DNA of 64,000 bases from JBBQED01 sp038320345 (GTDB lineage Bacteria; Bacteroidota; Bacteroidia; AKYH767-A; OLB10), in the NCBI GenBank assembly GCA_038320345.1, contig JBBQED010000015.1, positions 11,495 through 75,494 on the forward strand. Direction: 5' to 3'. Positions 42,395 to 49,435 of the stretch are shown here, piece after piece. The position numbers and the translations under genes are program-made. Every line of letters begins with the position of its first letter. Position 1 is the stretch's first letter. The notes beneath the pieces were generated by a model. The model did not search any database, had not been told where the DNA came from, and saw only the letters and a list, made by a program, of their open reading frames with translations.

Positions 42395-43696
42395 CTAAAT
42401 CTTTTCTAAGAGTAGGGGCAGACGTATGGTAAAAGTGGTGCCTTCTCCTAGCTGACTATCGATAGAGATACTTCCTTTATGCGCCTTCGTGATGATTTCA
42501 AAACTAATACTTAATCCTAAACCCGTTCCTTTACCACTCGTTTTGGTGGTGAAAAATGGTTCAAATATTTTTTCTTGAATTTCCTTCGGTATGCCAGGAC
42601 CGTTATCTCTAATTTCTGTGATGGCCCATATTCCTTCCTTCCTTGTTTTGATTAATAATTCAGGAAGGAAATCACTTTTAACTTGAAACTTTTCAATCAA
42701 GGCATCAGCAGCATTATTCATCAGATTGATAAATACTCGTTGAAGATCTTGCGCTACAGCATTGATCATGATGATTTCAGGATTTGCAATAAATCTGATA
42801 ATTATTTTATTGAATACATCATCGGGTTTATGTCCTCCTTTAAATAATGAAACACTATCTCGAACAACATGATTCAAATCAGCATCTTGATAATCGGTAG
42901 TATTGGTGCGGCTATGTTGTAACATGGAACGAACAATTTCTTCAGCTCTTTTTCCATGCTGATTAATGCGTGAAAGATTATCTTTCAACATGTCTCCCAA
43001 TTCAATTCTTTCCTCTACATCATTACTTTCTTGAAGTTCATCTAACAGTTCTCCGGAAACTGCCGAAAAATTATTGACGAAGTTCAGTGGGTTCTGAATT
43101 TCATGTGCAATACCTGCAGTAAGTCGTCCTAAGGATGCCATCTTTTCAGAATGAATCAACTGTTCCTGTGCAGTACTTAACTGTTCTAGTGTTTCTGCAA
43201 GTTGACGATTTCTTTCTAACAAATCTTTGGTGCGTTCATCTACCAAACTTTGTAATTCTTCCTCACGTAATTTCATTTGCTGAATCGTTGAATCGTTTAG
43301 TTTTCGTAAACGACGTATCAGTTCAGTGAGAATTTTCTGAAATACACTGGGATTATGTTCGTAGATATTGAAGATTAATTCACGACTGATTTCTAGCAGA
43401 TGTGATTCTTCTAATGCGGATACTGATAGTGATCGTGGGAATTTATCTAGCAACGATAATTCACCAAAAAAATCACCTTCTCTTAAAGAAGCGACAGAAT
43501 GTTCTCCATCATGAATTTTTACACTGCCGGAAGCAATGATATACATGGTATCTCCGAATTCACCTTTTCGGATAATTTCCGCGCCCGTCTTGTAGATGAT
43601 GGGTCGAATCCTTTCCTCCAGAAAAGTCAAGTCATCTTCTGCTGTATCAGCAAAAATGGCGTTGCTTTTTAAAATCTGTCTGACACTAAGGTTCAT
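42395..43696 (-). CDS. Cyclic-nucleotide-binding histidine kinase
   Basis: A 433-residue soluble sensor kinase. Residues about 8-130 form a cNMP-binding domain (GDTMYIIASGSVKIHDG, GDFFGELSLLDKFPRSLSV, with the phosphate-binding-like loop). Residues 135-185 form a coiled coil. HisKA spans 186-255 with phospho-acceptor His198 in LTAGIAHEIQNPLNF, and HATPase 300-430 with DNGPGIPKEIQEK and GKGTGLGLSISFEI. No receiver domain and no regulator gene is nearby, so the partner is unknown. The FFGELSLLD segment lacks the Arg of a canonical cAMP pocket at the expected place, so the ligand may not be cAMP. Preceded by a perfect TATCTTTG box. Confidence 0.9.
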   Translation of the reverse strand: MNLSVRQILKSNAIFADTAEDDLTFLEERIRPIIYKTGAEIIRKGEFGDTMYIIASGSVKIHDGEHSVASLREGDFFGELSLLDKFPRSLSVSALEESHLLEISRELIFNIYEHNPSVFQKILTELIRRLRKLNDSTIQQMKLREEELQSLVDERTKDLLERNRQLAETLEQLSTAQEQLIHSEKMASLGRLTAGIAHEIQNPLNFVNNFSAVSGELLDELQESNDVEERIELGDMLKDNLSRINQHGKRAEEIVRSMLQHSRTNTTDYQDADLNHVVRDSVSLFKGGHKPDDVFNKIIIRFIANPEIIMINAVAQDLQRVFINLMNNAADALIEKFQVKSDFLPELLIKTRKEGIWAITEIRDNGPGIPKEIQEKIFEPFFTTKTSGKGTGLGLSISFEIITKAHKGSISIDSQLGEGTTFTIRLPLLLEKI

Positions 43697-43745
43697 GTGG
43701 CGCTCTGAAGGTCATATCGGTCTCTCTACGGCCGATTCGATTTTT

Positions 43746-43753
43746 CAAAGATA
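43746..43753 (-). promoter_or_regulatory. -7 box of the histidine kinase gene
   Basis: TATCTTTG on the minus strand (complement of CAAAGATA), an exact match to the commonest Bacteroidota -7 form, about 50 bp before ATG 43696. No good -33 TTG. Confidence 0.52.
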
Positions 43754-43825
43754 GTAAGTGAGCGCAAATATTCCTTTTTAGTGGTTTTAACGCTGGATCT
43801 TAGCAGATTAACAAACTTTAAAGGG

Positions 43826-44368
43826 CTATTTTCCTTTTATGGAAGCAGAATCTGGTTCAAAATCAAGGACAAGTGAATTCATGCAAAAACGTTTTCCTGT
43901 AGGTGGAGGACCATCATCAAAAATATGTCCCAGGTGTGAGTGGCATCGTCCGCACATCACTTCCACACGACTCATTCCATAGCTGTTATCTTCTTCATAA
44001 ATTGCTGAATTCGGTCGGATCGTTTCAAAGAAACTAGGCCATCCGCAGCTACTGCCAAATTTCGAATCCGATTTAAATAAAGCATTTCCGCAAACAGCGC
44101 AGTAATAGGTTCCTGTTCCTTCAAAATCCCAATATTTACCACTGAAGGCATATTCAGTACCTTTATTTCGGGCAATATTGTAAACTTCAGCCGGTAGTAC
44201 TTTCTTCCAATCACCATCACTCACAGTGAGAACAGTAGTATCGGTACGGGAGTAATATGGATTTTTATCTGACATTTTGGTGGTTGTTATTTCTTTAGGT
44301 TCCTGAGCCGATGTACAGGAAATGGTAAATAAAAGTAGTGCAAATGATACTGTTTTCAAAAGACGCAT
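43826..44368 (-). CDS. msrB: Peptide methionine (R)-S-oxide reductase, lipoprotein form
   Basis: Repairs oxidised methionine (R-sulfoxide) in envelope proteins. The 180-residue product starts MRLLKTVSFALLLFTISC, a lipoprotein signal with Cys18, then has the MsrB domain. This includes zinc-binding CAVC and CGRC, GCGWPSFFE-like CGWPSFFETI, GHIFDDGPPPTGKRFCMNS with the catalytic Cys, and GRCHSHLGHIF. ATG 44368 rather than the in-frame Met at 44434 is the start, as it gives the signal peptide. No msrA is visible. The stop is about 120 bp upstream of the histidine kinase start. Confidence 0.94.
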   Translation of the reverse strand: MRLLKTVSFALLLFTISCTSAQEPKEITTTKMSDKNPYYSRTDTTVLTVSDGDWKKVLPAEVYNIARNKGTEYAFSGKYWDFEGTGTYYCAVCGNALFKSDSKFGSSCGWPSFFETIRPNSAIYEEDNSYGMSRVEVMCGRCHSHLGHIFDDGPPPTGKRFCMNSLVLDFEPDSASIKGK

Positions 44369-44574
44369 GAGTGGAAGATAGATTGTTTTGCCGTTGATAG
44401 AACAATAATAAGGCAATTTGGTTTTAGAATTCATATACGATGTTCCTTGTTACTTGGATTCTAGCCAACGAATTGGATATTGCAAATGAACTACTTTCTA
44501 CATCAAAAAATTGTCTGCTGTCTGACAGATAAGTTTGCACAAAAAAATCCTACATGGTAATGACAAACCTACTT

Positions 44575-44964
44575 TTAAAGCTCGTAAAGTTCTAAAGGAA
44601 GTAAATCAGGGTCATTGAAAAAAGTAAATCGCTTTCCGGTGATTTCATCTGTTCTGATGGCTTCGGACTTTACACCTTTTAGATGCAATTCTTTAATAGC
44701 ATTTTCTAACTGATCCACTTCAAAGGCGAGATGCCGTAATCCGCATGCTTCCGGTTGAGAAACTCTTGATGGTGGAGTAGGGAAGGAGAAGAGTTCGATT
44801 ATATAATTTCCCTGAAGTGCTAGATCGAGTTTATAGGAATTCCGTTCCTTGCGAAAAGTTTCTTGAAGAATAGTTAATCCGAGAATCTCCGTATAGAATT
44901 TTTTGGATGTCTCATAATCCGAGCAAATAATCGAAATATGATGAATACGATTGAGTAGTGACAT
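44575..44964 (-). CDS. VOC family protein (glyoxalase-like, YaeR type)
   Basis: A 129-residue single-domain VOC-fold protein. It begins MSLLNRIHHISIICSDYETS, then RKERNSYKLDLALQ, GLRHLAFEVD and PDLLPLELYEL. The His/Glu metal ligands of glyoxalase-like enzymes (IHHISI, YIIELF, LRHLAFEV, LELYEL) are all in place. The closest family by motif is YaeR, whose role is unknown. It lies 11 bp after the lipoprotein gene and is probably co-transcribed with it. Confidence 0.88.
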   Translation of the reverse strand: MSLLNRIHHISIICSDYETSKKFYTEILGLTILQETFRKERNSYKLDLALQGNYIIELFSFPTPPSRVSQPEACGLRHLAFEVDQLENAIKELHLKGVKSEAIRTDEITGKRFTFFNDPDLLPLELYEL

Positions 44965-44975
44965 TTCAAATAAAA

Positions 44976-45422
44976 TTATTCGAGTTCTAACTTACTGTCG
45001 AAATCAATATTGGTCCTTTTGTCAAAGTGAAATTCGATGTATTGGGCTTCCTCTTTTTTACCTGTAACATCATTCTTAACACGACCCATTTCGATTCCTT
45101 TACTATCGTAAGCTTTAATGGTTAATGCTCCATTGAATTCGCTCTTAAAAATTACATAAACAGTTAGTAAATTATCCGTCGCACCTGAATCACTGCTAAC
45201 CGTTGATTTTCCCAATGAAATACCTTTTGCGATCAAGTTGGCACTTGGTTTAACAGTTACATCAAATGCTTTTTCCATGCCACTGGTAACTCCCGAAGCA
45301 AACTCACCAACTGCTTGGCCAGTAACATCTCCTGCTTGATTGATTTTTTCTTTGACAGCAGATCCCGAACATCCGACGAGGAATACGATGACAAAAGATA
45401 AGTAAATGCGTTTTAATTTCAT
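44976..45422 (-). CDS. Small lipoprotein, function unknown
   Basis: A 148-residue lipoprotein with signal MKLKRIYLSFVIVFLVGC and Cys18. The mature part has an Ala/Gly-rich helical segment (INQAGDVTGQAVGEFASG) and a beta-rich C-terminus (LTIKAYDSKGIEMGRVKND). I do not recognise the family. The start is 40 bp after the racemase stop, and the VOC gene follows at 11 bp, so it sits in the middle of a possible three-gene unit. Confidence 0.75.
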   Translation of the reverse strand: MKLKRIYLSFVIVFLVGCSGSAVKEKINQAGDVTGQAVGEFASGVTSGMEKAFDVTVKPSANLIAKGISLGKSTVSSDSGATDNLLTVYVIFKSEFNGALTIKAYDSKGIEMGRVKNDVTGKKEEAQYIEFHFDKRTNIDFDSKLELE

Positions 45423-45462
45423 CTTGTAGTGAGCTATGGTTTTTAAATTTTTTTTTACTGAT

Positions 45463-46152
45463 TTAACTCAACATATAATCAACAACAGCCATCGAATGTA
45501 GATAAGTAGTATCAAAGGATGGTACTGCAATGTCTTCTGGTTTCAACAACATCGGAATCTCTGTACACCCAAGAATAATTCCTTCTGCCCCGGCGGCAAT
45601 AAGAGTATCTATGATTGCAAGGTATCTTTTTTTTGTCGATTCGAGGATGATTCCTCCTCCTAATTCTTCGCCAATAGTTCGATGTATAAATTGACGGTCT
45701 TCTTCATTAGGAATTATGCATTCAATTTTTTGTGCCGATAATTTATCTTTAAAAAAATCGAGTTCCATAGTGAATTTTGTACCCAACAATGCAACTTTTT
45801 TCAATTGCTGTTGATGGATTGCATTCGCTGTGGCAGTGGCAATGTGAATGATCGGTAATTGAAGCTTTGCTTCTAGTTGGTCAGCAAGTTTATGCATAGT
45901 ATTTGCACAAAGTACAATGGCTGTTGCACCACCTTTTTTGAGATCTCCTGCAGCGGATTCAATTATTTGAAAAGTGCTTTCCCAATCATCGCGTGCATTA
46001 TTGTCAGTGATGCGTTGGTAATTGACGGAATACAAAAGTAGTTCAGCAAAATTAAGTCTCCCTAATCGCTTGTTTACTTCTAAATTGATATAACGGTAAT
46101 AATCTGCAGTAGAGAACCAACTTATTCCTCCAACGAGTCCTACTTTTTTCAT
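45463..46152 (-). CDS. Aspartate/glutamate racemase family protein
   Basis: A 229-residue PLP-independent racemase. The first catalytic Cys lies in IVLCANTMHKLAD and the second in ILGCTEIPMLL. The start MKKVGLVGGISWFSTADYYRY is usual for the family (Asp racemase/YgeA type). The substrate, whether aspartate, glutamate or another, is not fixed by the sequence. Divergent from the desaturase gene. A TAAATTTG -7 box on the minus strand (46179-46186) is a plausible promoter. Confidence 0.9.
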   Translation of the reverse strand: MKKVGLVGGISWFSTADYYRYINLEVNKRLGRLNFAELLLYSVNYQRITDNNARDDWESTFQIIESAAGDLKKGGATAIVLCANTMHKLADQLEAKLQLPIIHIATATANAIHQQQLKKVALLGTKFTMELDFFKDKLSAQKIECIIPNEEDRQFIHRTIGEELGGGIILESTKKRYLAIIDTLIAAGAEGIILGCTEIPMLLKPEDIAVPSFDTTYLHSMAVVDYMLS

Positions 46153-46178
46153 TTTAATTTGAAATTATATGCAGGTCT

Positions 46179-46186
46179 CAAATTTA
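46179..46186 (-). promoter_or_regulatory. -7 box of the racemase gene
   Basis: TAAATTTG on the minus strand (complement of CAAATTTA), 26 bp before ATG 46152. No TTG at the right -33 distance. Confidence 0.4.
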
Positions 46187-46251
46187 AGTGTCTTTTTTCA
46201 GATGATGTTATCGGATTGTTTAATTTAGTGATACCTTTTAATGATTTTACT

Positions 46252-47322
46252 ATGAAACCACTTTTGCCGTTAACAGATCCATCACAACCTGATCTCAATT
46301 CCTATTCAGAAACTGATAGATTAATTGCTCGGATCTGTCGTGATCCTAGAGATATCCCCTTTGTGTTTCTTACTCTCAAAATAACAGTCTTCATGATCCC
46401 TCTTGCGATCTTGATGTATCTACCTTCTATCACTGGTATTGCATGGTGGCTTACTGCACTTGCTTATTTTGTAGTCAATAATTTTGTTTTTAAAGGACCT
46501 TTTGGTTTGATGCTGCATTGCACTAGTCACCGCGTTCTGTTTTCAAAAAAATATGGGATGCTAAATCATTACCTACCCTGGTTTATTGGACCCTTTTTCG
46601 GACAAACTCCAAAAACTTATTACAGTCATCATATCGGAATGCATCATCCTGAAAATAATCTTCCGGATGACATTAGTACTACTATGCCCTTTCGCCGCGA
46701 TTCATTAAGAGGATTCCTAGCTTATTTCACTGATTTTTTCTTCTTGGTAGTCATTCGCCTCGCCGCGTATTTTAAGCGTCATGATCGTAAAAAATTAATG
46801 CTACTCACCATCTCCGGTGAATTATTTTTTATACTGCTGGTTACAGGATTAATGTTTGTGAATTGGCAAGCAACAGTAATGGTATTTATTGTTCCCTTTG
46901 TATTGTCTCGCGTAGTAATGATGTTAGGCAACTGGGCTCAGCATGCATTTGTGAGTGGTGATGATCCGGGTAATGCTTATAAGAATAGTATCACGTGCAT
47001 CAATACAAAGTATAATCATAAATGCTGGAACGATGGTTACCATATCAGCCATCATGTAAAACCTTCTATGCATTGGACCGAACATCCTCAGCATTTTTCT
47101 GAAAATATTCAAGAATATATAAACCATAAAGCCATCGTATTCGATGGAATTCATTTCCTTCATGTATGGGTGTACCTCATGCGAGGACGCTATGACCTCT
47201 TAGCAAAAAACTTTGTAAACCTGGGAAATCATTTTCAGGATGATACTGAAGTGATCACATTTTTAAAATCACGCACACAGAAAATTATTCACAGTCCTCT
47301 TGATTTGTCAACTCTTAAATAG
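46252..47322 (+). CDS. Membrane fatty acid desaturase
   Basis: A 356-residue membrane di-iron enzyme. The three His boxes are HCTSHR, SHHIGMHH and DGYHISHHVKPSMHW. About four membrane segments flank them. It likely introduces a double bond into acyl chains. ATG 46252 (MKPLLPLTDPSQPD) is chosen. The frame extends back to 46159, but the extra residues have no family counterpart and would overlap the racemase promoter. It ends 19 bp before the thiolase stop, so the two converge. Confidence 0.9.
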   Translation: MKPLLPLTDPSQPDLNSYSETDRLIARICRDPRDIPFVFLTLKITVFMIPLAILMYLPSITGIAWWLTALAYFVVNNFVFKGPFGLMLHCTSHRVLFSKKYGMLNHYLPWFIGPFFGQTPKTYYSHHIGMHHPENNLPDDISTTMPFRRDSLRGFLAYFTDFFFLVVIRLAAYFKRHDRKKLMLLTISGELFFILLVTGLMFVNWQATVMVFIVPFVLSRVVMMLGNWAQHAFVSGDDPGNAYKNSITCINTKYNHKCWNDGYHISHHVKPSMHWTEHPQHFSENIQEYINHKAIVFDGIHFLHVWVYLMRGRYDLLAKNFVNLGNHFQDDTEVITFLKSRTQKIIHSPLDLSTLK

Positions 47323-47341
47323 TTCCCAATAAATATCGGAA

Positions 47342-48523
47342 TCAATTCATTTTTTCAAAAATCCCTGCCGCTCCTTGTCCGGTTCCAACGCACATTGACA
47401 CCATTCCATATTTTTGTTTTCGGCGTTCCAGTTCGTTCATTAATTGGACAGTGAGTTTTCCTCCGGTACATCCTAATGGATGTCCTAACGCTATCGCACC
47501 TCCGTTAACATTTACTTTTTCATCATTTAAGCCTAATGTTCTACACACTGCGAGTGCCTGTGATGCAAATGCTTCGTTAAGTTCAATGAGATCTAGATCA
47601 TCTTGTTTTAATCCTGCGCGTTTTAATGCTGCCGGGATGGCTTCAATGGGTCCTATGCCCATGATACGTGGTTCCACACCTGCTACTGCATAACTAACAA
47701 AACGTAATCTCGGATTCGCATTCAGTTGTTTTAACATCTTTTCTGAAACTACTAATACAAATCCTGCACCGTCGCTAGTCTGGGAAGAATTACCTGCCGT
47801 TACACTTCCTCTTGCATCGAATACCGGTTTAAGGGTACTTAATTTTTCTAGGGAAGTATCGGCACGTGGTCCTTCATCAGTTTCAACAATCGATACTTTA
47901 GTTTGTTTCTTTTCGTTTTGATCAAGAAAAATTTCTTCGATTTTATACGGTACAATTTGTTCTTTAAATGCACCGTCTGTAATAGCTTTTATTGCACGTT
48001 GATGTGAGCGTAATGAAAATGCATCTTGATCTTCACGACTCACTTTGTATTCTCTTGCAACGGCTTCGGCAGTTAGTCCCATCCCCCAATAGTAATCGGG
48101 ATTTGATTTGGAAATTTCATAATTGGGAACAATTTTCCATCCACCAAAAGGAATTGGACTCATACATTCAACACCGCCAGCAATAATACAATCCGCCATT
48201 CCTGCTTTGATTTTCGCTGCTGCAATGGCAATAGTTTCTAGTCCAGAAGCACAATATCGGTTTACCGTCATGCCTGGAACTTTAACAGTATTTAATCCCA
48301 TCAGCGAAATCATTCTACCGATGTTTAACCCTTGCTCAGCTTCAGGCGTTGCATTTCCTACTATCACATCATCTATTAATTCTTTATCCAAATTCGGTAC
48401 TGTGCTCATCATATGTTTGATGACGGCAACTGCTAAATCATCAGGACGTGTAAAACGAAACTGACCACGAGGTGCTTTCCCAACTGCAGAACGAAAACCG
48501 GTAAGAATATATGCTTCAGACAT
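47342..48523 (-). CDS. fadA: Acetyl-CoA C-acyltransferase (3-ketoacyl-CoA thiolase)
   Basis: Last step of beta-oxidation: cleavage of 3-ketoacyl-CoA with CoA to acetyl-CoA. The 393-residue product has the acyl-Cys in NRYCASGLETIAIAAAKIKA, the second site GGAIALGHPLGCTGGKL, and the C-terminal catalytic Cys in MCVGTGQGAAGIFE. The start MSEAYILTGFRSAVGKA is typical of the FadA type. The preceding terminator (48671-48700) separates it from the MORN gene. It belongs with the FadN enzyme upstream (49.4-51.8 kb). Confidence 0.96.
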   Translation of the reverse strand: MSEAYILTGFRSAVGKAPRGQFRFTRPDDLAVAVIKHMMSTVPNLDKELIDDVIVGNATPEAEQGLNIGRMISLMGLNTVKVPGMTVNRYCASGLETIAIAAAKIKAGMADCIIAGGVECMSPIPFGGWKIVPNYEISKSNPDYYWGMGLTAEAVAREYKVSREDQDAFSLRSHQRAIKAITDGAFKEQIVPYKIEEIFLDQNEKKQTKVSIVETDEGPRADTSLEKLSTLKPVFDARGSVTAGNSSQTSDGAGFVLVVSEKMLKQLNANPRLRFVSYAVAGVEPRIMGIGPIEAIPAALKRAGLKQDDLDLIELNEAFASQALAVCRTLGLNDEKVNVNGGAIALGHPLGCTGGKLTVQLMNELERRKQKYGMVSMCVGTGQGAAGIFEKMN

Positions 48524-48670
48524 AATAATAGTGATTGTGTTGTTACGAATATACTAAGTATACTCTTTTATCAAGACTAAGTTCGAGGTAATTTTCAGTA
48601 ATAGGCGCTGTTCATTTTCAGCATGGTGAAATTGGTCAACAAGCTAGAATGATCATGCTAAATTTCACTT

Positions 48671-48700
48671 AAAACAAAACGACCAGCAGAAGCTGGTCGT
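48671..48700 (-). terminator. Terminator of the MORN-type repeat gene
   Basis: ACGACCAGC-TTCT-GCTGGTCGT followed by TTTGTTTTAAG on the minus strand. A perfect 9-bp stem, just after the stop at 48708. Confidence 0.88.
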
Positions 48701-48707
48701 AAATAGA

Positions 48708-49394
48708 TTAATTTTTTTTGGAAGTATCAGGTGGAGTAGTGGGAACAGGTGTTCCTGTAGGCGGTGGAGTTCCAGTAGTTGTTCCAGTTGCTGCACCGGG
48801 AGCTGTTGGAGTTCCGGGTTTTGATCCAGCTTTTTTCGCAGCTTCCGCTTTTTTCTTGGCTTCTTCTGCTTTTTTAGCTTCTTCAGCGGCAGCCTTCATA
48901 TCAACACCATCCTTATAAGTAGATGCGCTGAGTAATGCCCCCTTTCGGTTATAGGCCTTCCAATCTCCATCTCGCTTATTGTTTTTGAAGTAACCTTCGC
49001 TACTCACTTCACCATCCTCATAGTATTTTGTCCATTTCCCATCTTTCTTTCCAGCGATATACTCACCTTCTTGTTTTACGGTTCCTGAATAGTAGTATCT
49101 TTTATAGACACCTTCTTTAATACCATTTTGATATTCTTGTTCTTCCATTACTTTCCCATAGGGATAATAACGTTTGGAGGTTCCATGGCGTTTGTCGTTG
49201 ACATATTCAACTTCGTTGATCAGATCTCCGAGTGAATTGTAGGTGCGCCAAGCGCCTTGTTTTTGACCGAGTTCATCGGTTTTGTTACGGTGTTTTTCCT
49301 TACCGGGAGCGTACTTAGGCTTTTCTTCAGTCTGACTAAGACTTAACATTGGCAAAGCAAGCAGGAAGAACAACAGGAAACGGCATCGTTTCAT
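48708..49394 (-). CDS. Secreted MORN-type (YwqK-like) repeat protein with Pro/Thr/Gly-rich tail
   Basis: A 228-residue exported protein. The signal peptide is MKRCRFLLFFLLALPMLSLS, with ATG 49394 as start. Residues about 40-160 hold repeats of the form G-x-x-x-x-Y-x-x-G (for example KRYYPYGKVMEEQEY, KRYYYSGTVKQEGEY, WTKYYEDGEVSSEGYF). These match the MORN/YwqK-antitoxin-like repeats common in Bacteroidota. The C-terminal 70 residues are an Ala/Lys-rich helix and then a low-complexity TPTAPGAATGTTTG-type tail. The start codon is 41 bp after the fadN stop, so co-transcription is likely. Role unknown. Confidence 0.78.
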   Translation of the reverse strand: MKRCRFLLFFLLALPMLSLSQTEEKPKYAPGKEKHRNKTDELGQKQGAWRTYNSLGDLINEVEYVNDKRHGTSKRYYPYGKVMEEQEYQNGIKEGVYKRYYYSGTVKQEGEYIAGKKDGKWTKYYEDGEVSSEGYFKNNKRDGDWKAYNRKGALLSASTYKDGVDMKAAAEEAKKAEEAKKKAEAAKKAGSKPGTPTAPGAATGTTTGTPPPTGTPVPTTPPDTSKKN

Positions 49395-49435
49395 ATTAGG
49401 TTGGGTTTTCGAAGTGGCTAAAATAAACAACTAAT

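Noticed and set aside
44518..44542. Short palindrome CTGTC-T-GACAG as a regulatory site
   Set aside because: Only 5-bp arms and no repeated copies near a promoter; not above chance.
48718..48918. Plus-strand open frame of Val/Gly/Ala composition
   Set aside because: It is the antisense of the Pro/Thr/Ala-rich low-complexity tail of the MORN-type gene.
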